Assembly (NCBI GenBank): GCA_900239685.1
Contig: OENT01000237.1
Span: forward strand, 90,960-154,959
Direction of reading: 5' to 3'
DNA from: Rotaria macrura
Taxonomy: Eukaryota > Rotifera > Eurotatoria > Philodinida > Philodinidae
DNA length: 64,000 nucleotides
The notes under the pieces are model-generated. The model was not told where the DNA came from, did not search any database, and saw nothing but the letters and a program-made list of their open reading frames with translations. The number at the start of each line of letters is the position of its first letter. The stretch's first letter is position 1. Below, piece by piece: positions 53,401 through 63,100 of the stretch. A program made the translations under genes and the position numbers.

Positions 53401-56400
53401 CACAGGTAACATTCTATCAATGATGAATAACTGCATTTTTTTCTGCAAACAGGATCTAGACCAATTAGTTGTAAAAGGAAACATGAAATTTCGTTTTAAC
53501 TTTGATGAGTAAACGTATAGCAATTAATTCATTCTTAAGAAGAATTTTCCAGTTTTAGCAACAATAAATATCTCGCCATTTATATAATTGGATACCTTTT
53601 GATCTGAATCAAAGAAAGAAACAATTTTCGATGTGATACTGCACGTAGAACAATGTTTGAATTAATCGTTGGAAAGTGTCAAAATGAGTTAATAATGTTT
53701 TGATGAACTACGATTATGCCTTGTATTTCTTTAAAATTATATTTATTCAGCTAGTATCTAGAATTTCGAAGCTATTATCAACGAAGAAATCCCATCAAAT
53801 TTTACTTTGTAATTTGTTTTAGGGGGTTGTCTTGAAATGTCGTATATCATCCTCACTACGTAGAACCTTGAAAGACTTTAAGATTAAAATAACATATCAA
53901 ATTTAAGCTGTGCTTCTAATCTTTAGAAATCAGAGTTTTCAGAAAATTCTTACAGTTGAATATGAATTATGAATCGTGGAACATGTAGATAACTCGACCA
54001 GTCGATTAACTTGGATAGCTCGAAGAGGGAAATATCGAATATAGTGTCTATCAAACATGAAACTATCAAGAAACACATGTTGTATAGACTATTCATTGAA
54101 AATAGTTCATATCTGTGAGAAAATGTTTAAAGTTTTTCAACTTCTTCTAGGGTAGTTTCTCGCATCAAAATTTTTATTTACATCAAATTTCAAATCAAAA
54201 TTCGAAAAGCTCTCTCTTGCAAAACTTACGCTCACGAACAAAGTAAAAGTTTGAATAATTCTACAATATAATACAATTCCAAATTGAAAGCCGATAATAT
54301 TTTGAATTTATATTACAACAAGTTGTACTCGCTACATGTAAAATAATTCTGTCATTGAAATGACACTAAAAGACCGTGCAGTTTTTCTCCTCAAGCGAAT
54401 CGTTTAATTTGATTTGATGTAATTCTAAATTTAAAGATGAAAACATTAGTTTTCCCTATTAACTCACCGATATTATTTTTCTTTATAGGAACAATAACTA
54501 GTACATGTGAGTATTTGCAGCAAATTGTAAATAAAAATGATCAATATAATTCCTCTGTTCTTTAGCAATTAGTACGTCAACGACACCATCAATTCAAAGT
54601 AAGAATTATTGTCTATTGAAAATTTGATTTCCTAGTTATGATTTTACTTTTAAGCAACTACGCATCGATGTGATGACGAAATCGGTGTCTCAAATGGTAT
54701 AATTCCAGTAAGTGACATATCTGTGTCGTCTATGAAAGGTTCTGATCAAACAATCGATACAATTCGTTTGGGTAATCCGAAACTTTGGATCGCTTCCAGC
54801 GATGATTTAACACCGTGGATCGAAGTCCGCTTTCCAAAGGGTATAGAAATTTTTTCAGTAAATGTTACGTTCATTTAAAAACAATTTGTTATATTTTTCA
54901 GATGAAGCTAAAACTATAACTGGTTTTGAAATCCGTGGGGAAATTGTAGAAATAAATGTTCAATACGACACACTTTCGATGAACAATATTAATTATAAAG
55001 AAAATGTGTGTAGATGGTTTTTGTTGATTGATCCGAGAAAAAAAAGTGGATTTATCTTTTATTTAGCCTATTCGACGAACGGCAACATCATCATTAGCAA
55101 TAAGTACAATATTCTTTCTACAACCACTTGCTGATGTGATTCGTATACGATTGTCATTCAGTCGAGTTTTAAGTGATACACCAATTATGGCACAGATCGA
55201 ATTACTGTACTGTTTTGAAGGTAAACATGCATATCAAATCTACAAATCAAAAGCTTGCATTCTTCAATTAGGTTCCACAGTCTTTTCAACAACTTCAGGA
55301 ACGATACAAACTGGTACTGCAGAATCCACAAGACGTACTACTTCAACAGCTTGTAAGAAAAATGACTCCCTAACGTATTTCTGTTTCATACATATAATTT
55401 TCTAGCTATACCAGCTATATGCTCTGGTGAAAACGTTCTCAGTAGTGAAGCTACTAATCGAGTTGATGTACAAGTACTCTTAAACAATCAAATTGTTACG
55501 AACGACGTCAAAGAAACTGGTTCAGGTATTAAGCTAGATGATAATGAATATGTAACAATTCGGTTTTCGAACGTACGAATCATTGATTCTGTTGTTATCT
55601 TGCCCCATTCAAATGTTAAATCATACACCATTTCATATTTAAAATCCAATGGATATGAATACATATTGGAAGATGTAGCTATAAAATTTGATTGCTCTAT
55701 TCACTTTCATATTGAAAATGAATTTTCTTCTCGAATAGAATCAAGAAAATCCTGAAACATCATTCGACTTAATTCCAACAGCAATTATTAAAATTTTACC
55801 ACGAACTAAAATAAATGATAACTTGCCATATGATATACGTTTAGCTGTTTATATATGTGGAGAACTGACAACGTTTTCTACAGGTTTTTAAAACAATTTA
55901 ATCGTAAAAGATAAAAGTTTGATTTTATGGGTTTAGGTACAAGACCGATTTTCACCACTGAACGCTTTACACGTGGTAAGAATCACTATGATATCAAAAA
56001 CTATATTCATTTTTTTCTATAGGAAGTTCAACAAGACATACTTCTAGAAGAACGACAGAAGCTAGTGAGTATCAGTACACATTTTTTTTTGGAGTCTCGT
56101 CAACACCTATATACATGTTTGTTTTAGCAACTGAAGAAGAAACTGTGGAGATAGCCGGCCCTGAAGCAACTACGACTCCTCGTATGTAATTGTTTTAATG
56201 ATGAAAGGTGTTCTGAAACTCGTTTATTAGGTTCAAAAACGTCGAAGTCGACGTCCAGGATAGAGAGCTCATCGGCGTTCATCCCAACCACAGCTAGTAT
56301 TGCCTCATCCAAAGGTTCGTTTGAAAAGCTCTTTTTTCTTAATCAAAAACTACATCAGACATTTTGACTCTCTATAATCGGAATTTTCGAAGCAGAAAAA

Positions 56401-58158
56401 AATTTTTAAACCAATGAATTATATCTGATTATGATTTGTGTGTTATAGTTTGTATTCCCAGTAAAAAATTATCAGTTCTATCTTAGGTACATCAGGAACC
56501 TCATCTTTACCGTCTTCATCAACTACTGCCATGGGCACTCTGACAACAAGTGGTAAGTACAAGAACTTCTGGTTTCCAAATGCGAAACAGGATCATTCAG
56601 AGCAGCTTTTTAAGACAATGCGCTTTTTATGCTTCTTAGTTACTGAAAAAGCCACTACTTATGCGTCACACATGTGCCCATTACAAGAAGGGATGGGTCA
56701 ACCTCAATATGTGCTGGAAGCTCAAATCAATGGTGCACATTCTCCGACATCGCCAAATATTAATCCCGGTGGTGAAGGTGTTACATTTACATCGAAAACT
56801 GCTGAAATAGCTCTGGAGTTGGCTCCATCAATCAAACCCATTATTGAATACGTATCGATTGCAAATAAAACGATGACTAATGTCAATCAACTATCAGTTA
56901 CGATCATTGGGTTAGACGGCTCCATTATTGAAACACTGAATTCAGCTGTTAATGATACTGTTGTCACTGGTTTTCCGGATACTCCACTGCCACCTAGTGC
57001 GACATTGTTTATCACATTTCAAACATCAGATTATGCACCACCTCGTGCTGTTACACTCTCCATCATCGCTTGTTTCCATCCTGAACGAGCAACAACAGTG
57101 ACAGCAAGTACTGAAAGTAAGTTTTTTCTCAACAGACTTAGAAAATGTTTTTTTATAGTCATTCCATAATTAAAAGCGTATAGGAGTGTAACAAATCCAA
57201 AGCATTGGGATTTGCTGGAAACAGATTTGGATTTATTCTCGACTAAGATTCGGATTTGGGTTTAGACTTAAACTACCCAAATTCGACGAAAATTTTTAAG
57301 TTAAAGTCACTGAGGGGAGAAAAGAATCTCAAGTCTTTTGAATTGCTATAAAAGTGTTTAGATTTAGTATAGATTTGGATTTGGGTCTTAAATTTGGATC
57401 TGAGGATGATTTGGGTTTCGGATATGAACTTGAGATTGAGATTTGGTTTCAGCGCAGCAAGACGACAAAGTTTGGCTCATGTTATATTGAAATAAAATCC
57501 CAAATCTAAGATCTGAACCCAAATCTAAAGCGAAAAAATCTATGTCAAAAATTCTATGATCCAAATCTAGACGAAATCCAAATTTAGGAACAAAATTCGA
57601 ACCATCCCTCTAACCCAGAAACCAAATCCAAATTTAAACCCTCAGAGATTTGCTAACAAATCCCAAATCTATTCAAGATTTGTTGCACCCCTACAAGTTC
57701 ATGTCAGCTAATGATTCAGATGCAGTACCATTGATCCTATTGAGTTGTTCCCAGTGTACCAAATTATATTTAATGATATTGTAGTATTAAAATATCTTCT
57801 TTTTTTGCCCGATGTAAAGTATTCAGCAAATCATAAACTCTTCAACGTTCTTTTTTCCACTTTCAACTATTGTCATTTATAGACAATTGATAATTAATGA
57901 AAGATATTTTTCTTAAAGGTGCATCAATCCCTTTATCCATGAGTTCATCGACAGGTACAATCAGTGAGTGATTTCGAACATATTATAATTCAGTTGGTTC
58001 GAAATTATGTTGCTATATTTATTTTTACATAGTCTCGAGCACAAAAGGACAACCATCAAGTACTGGAACGGGACCAACAACAATTGGTGCGACGGGATCA
58101 TCGGTTCCACCGCCATCAACATCACGACTGCCGATTTCTTCAACACTTGTAGTGATTA
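43813..58158 (+). CDS. SCO-spondin/hemolectin-like giant modular secreted protein (3' end not found)
   Basis: Forty-three exons with GT-AG borders and continuous phase give 2668 codons and an open phase-1 end at 58158. Order: signal peptide (residues 1-25, [17 protein letters not shown]); EMI-type module ending CCPGWTG; EGF-like loop; three VWD-C8-TIL assemblies, each VWD with a GLCG motif; about ten LDL-receptor class A modules; at least four divergent discoidin-like domains separated by Ser/Thr-rich linkers. This order (EMI, three VWD-C8-TIL units, LDLa string, discoidin) is that of SCO-spondin and the related hemolectin/hemocytin proteins, which are secreted, disulfide-rich matrix or clotting glycoproteins. 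I saw no thrombospondin repeats and no C-terminal cystine knot, but the gene is incomplete here. Exon coordinates are given under the module entries below. Mucin-like or zonadhesin-like naming would also be defensible. Confidence 0.85.
44492..46007 (+). other. First VWD-C8-TIL assembly
   Basis: Exons 44492-44774, 44854-45041, 45101-45262, 45334-45410 and 45466-46007. After a Thr-rich linker, the VWD starts at [16 protein letters not shown] and contains [11 protein letters not shown] and GLCGTY. Exon 45466-46007 holds the C8 cysteines ([21 protein letters not shown]) and a TIL module (CPATCQNH ... GCVCP ... CTCYYHG). Confidence 0.85.
46086..47651 (+). other. Second VWD-C8-TIL assembly
   Basis: Exons 46086-46224, 46287-46500, 46574-46806, 46884-47398 and 47459-47651. 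The VWD begins [16 protein letters not shown] and contains [14 protein letters not shown]. Its C8 part has CEFDLCSD and [15 protein letters not shown] cysteines (CAPKCSQIC ... GCSCPGQ) follow, with an additional TIL-like segment in 47459-47651 (CPKTCDN ... GCTCPSGQ). The middle exon is followed by an intron starting with an AT microsatellite. Confidence 0.85.
47720..49480 (+). other. Third VWD-C8-TIL assembly
   Basis: Exons 47720-48303, 48362-48518, 48895-48998, 49071-49180 and 49234-49480. Exon 47720 starts with a VWC/TIL-E-like piece ([10 protein letters not shown] ... CSECRCSG). The VWD follows ([19 protein letters not shown]), with [13 protein letters not shown], an acidic calcium-site-like end not seen in the first two. 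C8 ([21 protein letters not shown]) and TIL (CGPICQPTC ... GCFCPEG) complete it. The 376-bp intron 48519-48894 holds nothing else. Confidence 0.85.
49536..52932 (+). other. String of about ten LDL-receptor class A modules
   Basis: Exons 49536-49699, 49756-50355, 50424-50480 (Ser/Thr linker), 50544-50720, 52348-52494, 52556-52669 and 52723-52932. Modules 1-7 have the calcium motif CDG...C.DGSDE with small variations. Five modules sit in the single 600-nt exon 49756-50355. Modules 8 and 9 (52348-52494, 52556-52669) are shorter and carry an extra CDC cysteine pair in place of the usual DGSD loop. Module 10 has [13 protein letters not shown]. All introns in this part are phase 1. Confidence 0.85.
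50721..52347. other. Long intron within the LDLa string
   Basis: 1627 bp, donor GTATGT, acceptor TCTTTATCAG, phase 1. AT-rich with no recognisable module, gene or inverted repeat. It separates canonical LDLa modules from the two cysteine-variant modules. Confidence 0.65.
53406..54488. other. Intron between the first discoidin-like domain and linkers
   Basis: 1083 bp, phase 1, AT-rich. No module or repeat was recognised. Confidence 0.6.
57117..57918. other. Intron hosting an inverted-repeat element
   Basis: 802 bp, donor GTAAGT, acceptor CTTAAAG. The element at 57181-57693 occupies most of it. Confidence 0.7.
57181..57693. mobile_element. MITE-like foldback element, element E
   Basis: The left end TAGGAGTGTAACAAATC and the reverse complement of the right end TAGGGGTGCAACAAATC form the terminal inverted repeat. 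The 513-bp body consists of degenerate copies of GATTTGG/CCAAATC-type strings in opposite orientations on the two halves, so it can fold on itself. The TAGGGGTG-like terminus resembles hAT-type ends, but no 8-bp target duplication is visible. Confidence 0.7.
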
Positions 58159-58351
58159 GTGAGTGAAAAATATTAACTAAATATTTAGCCATGACAACTA
58201 AGTCTTCACATATGAGTTTTAAACGAGTCATCCATGTTTGGTTCAGATTATTATTTTCATTGGGAAACATCTGATTGTTCAGCATGAGTTTTCAAGGATG
58301 TGTTTAAAATGAAATATCAATATTTTAGGATTATCAGTTTTTCTGTGAAGA

Positions 58352-58387
58352 CATACTCTAAAAAAAACCTATTTTTTAGAGTGTATG
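58352..58387. repeat. Small hairpin with A/T arms
   Basis: CATACTCTAAAAAA at the left pairs with TTTTTTAGAGTGTATG at the right across a seven-base loop, with a two-base bulge. Similar strings (TACACTCTAAAA near 60929, CATACACTCTTAAAAA near 60988) occur farther right and may be ends of related decayed elements. Confidence 0.5.
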
Positions 58388-59671
58388 GCACTATGATGAA
58401 TAAATAATTTTCTCTGTTGAGTGAAGAATCCGTTAGTTTTTCGACTGATTCACTTTAAGAATCATGCTGAGCTGTAAGTATCATAGGGAAACCACATCAA
58501 ATGTCGTTGCTTTTGAGATTCTATTAATTTTGCGACGAGAAAACTGGAAATTAATCACCAAAATATTCGACTTATCTATTTTAGATTATATTTCATGTGA
58601 TAACAAAAGATAATGAAGTAAAATATGTTGATAGACTTCTTATCAATTTAGATCGGGAACTTTAACAAAATTATTAGTGTAGATTTTTTTGAGATTGTAG
58701 AGGTATGAAATTTGTTCGCATCTCGCAATGAATCAATTTAATGCTACAGAATATTATGCTAGCATGCTGCTTCATTAATCTCATCTTCACAAATTCGATC
58801 TGTTTCGCTTGAAAAAATCAGTTACTATATACCTTGCTCAAGAATCCCTTAGCAAATCACCAGGGTGTCTCTTGGAATTTGTTAGAGTATTAACTTGAAA
58901 TTCATAGGGAGTATTAAGGGAGTGATTGTTTAAGCGAATTATGAGTGTTTGACATATGGCAGTGTCGTATTATATTTACCAAATTCTGTCTCTCGCTAGT
59001 TCACTTTCCCAGAGTAATCCTTGAGCCGTCTGGAAATTCGGCCCGCTTTCTATGCTGAGTTTAAAGACTTCTAACGAGATTCCTTATGATCTACTTATTT
59101 GCCTTTGTCCAATAAGGTTTCTACATATATTACGAACTGGAATTCACTATTCTGAAAAATATTATCATTTTGTAAAGAATCTTTTACCATATAAATTCAG
59201 CCGGATTCTTCTCCAGTGAATGATTTCCACTGATCAAATGTTAATTCAACTTCAAACGATGAATTTTCTGTGGCAGGACTCAGATAGGACTTCCAATGGC
59301 ATCTAGCAATTATAAAAACATAATTTAAAAAATAAACTATAATTTATTAGAAAAGTTGATTTTCTTGTATAGTTCCATATGCGCGACAGAAGACGCTAAA
59401 TGCATACCTACACTACCTGATGAATATACGGGAAGTCCCAACCAGGAGTTTGCCGTGATTTTTTAATTTTTGTCGTATGTTTTAAAAATGTGGGCACTCC
59501 TCAGGGATTTCTCTGAAGGTCCCCAGTTATTCCCTGAAGATTTGAAATTTTTTCGAGGACTTTCGAAGGATCCGTCAATGGATTCTTGACTAGGATAACA
59601 CTTGTGACTTGGGAACATCATATTCATGACGTTTAAAATAATATACATGCAGTCATAAATGGTGAAAAACT

Positions 59672-60149
59672 ACACTGTAAAAAATAAGCGTAGAATAATA
59701 AACCCTTCAAAGGGTTGATGAATTTTTCAAACCCTTTTATATGCCCTTTCAAGGTTTATTAATCTCATAAACCTTTTCGTGTACCCTTTGAGTTCATAAA
59801 CCCTACGAGGGGATATTATACATTGCGCTTTCATAAACCCTTTAGGGTATATAAGCAGTAATATACCCTTGAAAGGTATATATTAACCTCTTAAACCTTC
59901 CGATGAAGATTTAATAGTGTACCCTTTTGAAGAAAACATAGAATAAAAAACCCGTCTTCCAAGGGTTTATGAGGTTAATATACCTTTTAAATGTATATTA
60001 CTGCTTATATACCCTAAAGGGTTTATGAAAGTGCAACGTATAATATACCATTCGTAGGGTTTATGAACTCAAAGGATATATAAAAGGGTTTATAAAATTC
60101 ATCAAACCTTTTGAATGGTTTATTATTCTACGCCCATTTTTTACAATTC
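59672..60149. mobile_element. Near-perfect palindromic MITE, element F
   Basis: The left half (from TGTAAAAAATAAGCGTAGAA) and the right half (reverse complement TGTAAAAAATGGGCGTAGAA) are inverted copies over about 210 bp each, meeting near 59910-59940. The arms contain many AAACCCTTT/AAAGGGTTT-type strings. Length is about 478 bp with no coding capacity. The high arm identity suggests a fairly recent insertion or ongoing conversion between the arms. Confidence 0.8.
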
Positions 60150-63100
60150 ACTGCCATATTGATAACTGTTTATAGTTAATCGTAGAAAGAAAGCATCTAT
60201 TAATGAATAAAGTCTGTCAAAATCAATGATCTCAACTGCTTTTTCCAACTATTTCGCACGCAATCAAGATCTCGTACTAAAATCATTCTAAACTTATTAA
60301 CAGATAGTTTCTGCGGATATTTCAGTAAAAAAAGTGAATGTTTCTGTTTCAATTTGCTCGAAAAATTCAATTTATATATGAACTTTTCTCAAGTTTGCTT
60401 TGTTAAAATCGAAATGAAATTTTTTTGTCCCTCAAATCTTGTTCTAGTACAAATTTAAGATCGATCGACATTTTTTTAAAACTATTTCACGCATGCAACA
60501 AGTTTTTTGAGATATAGGGAATAGAAAGATGAACTTTCAAAATCAAAGTAATTGTATTATAGTACGTATGGGGTTACATGATGACTTTATCACCCTATGT
60601 GAATTAAATAGTTAGCAACTTTCACTTTTATCCTTTTAGATCAGATTTCTGCTTCTGAAAGTTCAGTCAATAAGTGAATTTATTCTTTTGTATAACATAG
60701 ATATTTATTGTAAATTTCAGCTAAGTTTCATCTTAATCTCATTGGCTACCTATCTGTTAAAAACTTTTGGACGTCTGTAAAGATCAAATAGAAATTACAA
60801 TTATACAAATTCTCTAACAGTTGGTCTTTCTCGATATCTTTTAATTCTATCAAACGATGAACTATATTAAACATATTTTTTTCATGATATTCTACTGCTA
60901 ATTACGTTTTTCTTTATTTCCCTTTCCGTACACTCTAAAATCCCACCGTTGAAATGGTAAATATTCTTTTTCGTTCATGTGCATAATCATACACTCTTAA
61001 AAAGCTTTTTGATTTCATAAAACTCTACAGATCGTACTTCTTATCTAGTACTTTCATAAACTCCCCAACGTATTTGAGGTGTAAAGTAGTATGAAGTTAT
61101 TGATTAAAGTCAAAAACCTTTGAGAAGAAAGGTGTATTATTGTACATGAAGGTGGAGGCCACAGTGTCATGTACTCGTTTTCAAATTTTGTGAACCATCA
61201 ATGCTTATTTTTCTACTGAAATACACTAGTTAGTTTGTGAACCCATTTGGCTGTTAAGAAGTGTGTGATTGTGTGCTTAAAAGAAAATGAGTGCTTAATA
61301 TTGCCGATTCTATTATAGTAGGTCAAACATATATTTACATAGTAGCATAGTGTAGTAGTGAGCTAAAGTTTTATAAGACCCAGATGACACGGGCAGCTTC
61401 TGTTTCAGAGAGACTAGAATGAGATAAATTTAAACGTTTTCAGATGTCTTCAATTCTAAGCATCATGTAAGTAGTGACAGGTTTATTCGATCTCTCTATC
61501 ATAAATTTGCTAAGTGAAAGAAGGAATCTTCGAAGGGTTGCTCAAAAAACGGGCTTGATGAAGACAGTCTACCTTAATAGTCATGTCTATATGATAGTGA
61601 ATAGTGAACAAGAACGCAGATTTCTAAAGCGTCCAATCAATCTTTATTGTGATTATCAATCTCTCTGTTTTGTTGCGATGTATGGAACACAAATATTTCA
61701 GTATAAAAAGCTGCCACATATTATGGTGTACTCTCATGTCGACGAATAAGAATGACTAGTAAAGCATCTGATGGTACTACAAAGAAAAGGCTGTTGTGTT
61801 ATAAGTGAACACTGATATTACGCAACTATTTGAGTTAGTGACATTTCTCAATGAAGCCCTATTAATCCCACTAAAACATTCCCAATGAGTAAAAGGGGTA
61901 GAGTAAGGAACGGGAATTGTCTGTTCCTTTAAACCTGCCGCACAAAGTATCTAATGTTTTTGTGTTGTCCAGGAGTGTAAAAATTAGACTTTTAGATAAC
62001 TGAGTCTACAAAACAGACCTCGTATTCATTTAATATTGGTGATTGTTTACAGTAGCTGTTTGCTCCATTAAACAGATCGAAATGCTTCACCATTTTACTG
62101 CGCCATTTTAACTGATGAAAATTAATTAGATTGGATTTGAGAGTGAAAACAACTACTCATCATCATCCAAAAAGTAAAAATTCATTAGACTATTGTGCAA
62201 GAATTCCCTCGTGACTGCTTGTTTGTGAGTTGAAATTCTTGAAGCAAATAAGGAAGGATATATTTTTACAGATTGATGAAACCTAAACACGAGTTAAAAT
62301 AACTGCAATGGATAAAATCGGTGCTTTTTTTTCACGACTAAACTTTGTAATATTGCATAAACGAAAACTATAAACGTATGTTGTGTCACTCGAAATTGAT
62401 TCGAGAGTGTTTAAAAATTCATCAAGAACTGTGCAGAAATCATTTTTGGGCTGATGTTTCAAGTTGCAAGTTATTGGGATTCGTTACATTCTTTCCTACT
62501 TCAACACAAGCATTGAATCCTTCGAAAGCCTCAAAATTGAATGAATCACAGTATTCTTTAATTTTCATCAAGTAAATTTCTTCAATTAAAGGATTCAGCC
62601 ATCGAAATGAATTGCGAGCATGCCATTTTAATATGCATCTAACTAATTTCTGTTTAAAATAAGTTTATTGGCAACCAGTCTTTCAATTTCAAATATTTTA
62701 TTAGTTGAATTTTTTACTACGATAGATATTCCAATTTACGATTAAGCTATAGAAGATTAGCACTATATCTCAATATGCACGGTTAAACAAGAATTGCTCA
62801 GTAACACTCAAAACAGGCTTGAAATAGAGTAATTAGTCATATAAGAAGAGTGAATTTTATTGCCCGCTTGTCTTTGATACAAAGGCAAATCGTTTTCTTT
62901 CTCTTGAGTACTTGAATTTGATCATCGCGCAAAACATATATGTTACGCTCTCAGGTAGAACAAACACTGTCGTAACCGATCTATACAGAGAAGTACGACC
63001 GTTAGCTATCGTATCAAGTTCCTATTTCGAGTCCGCAATCCTCGATTTGGGCTTATACTTCAGTAAAATTTTTGACCTAGACTTCATCCTACTTCCTTTC

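Larger units (their letters stand above)
52992..58158 (+). other. Four discoidin-like domains with Ser/Thr microexon linkers
   Basis: Domain exons: 52992-53405; 54655-54840, 54902-55005 and 55067-55220; 55406-55674 and 55739-55883; 56640-57116. Linker exons: 54489-54506, 54566-54598, 55272-55352, 55937-55975, 56023-56064, 56128-56181, 56231-56314, 56487-56552, 57919-57963 and 58033-58158. Each domain opens with Cys and closes with Cys (ACTG, LLYCFE, VYICGE, IACFHP). The second is the most typical of F5/8C domains ([24 protein letters not shown]). The others are very divergent. Linkers are short and Thr/Ser-rich, suited to O-glycosylation. Confidence 0.65.

Noticed and set aside
60650..60690. 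Possible Ser-rich linker exon after CCTTTTAG
   Set aside because: It reads a few Ser-rich codons in the right phase but hits a stop without a convincing donor.
61444..61466. Possible 23-nt exon between TTTTCAG and GTAAGT, a candidate continuation of the secreted-protein gene
   Set aside because: Its length would break the phase-1 symmetrical pattern of the preceding exons, and no further exon follows within the window. Two short splice-like strings alone are weak evidence in AT-rich DNA.
61474..61749. 91-codon open frame on the plus strand
   Set aside because: No recognisable domain, no splice context and no codon usage resembling the real genes. Such lengths occur by chance in this window.
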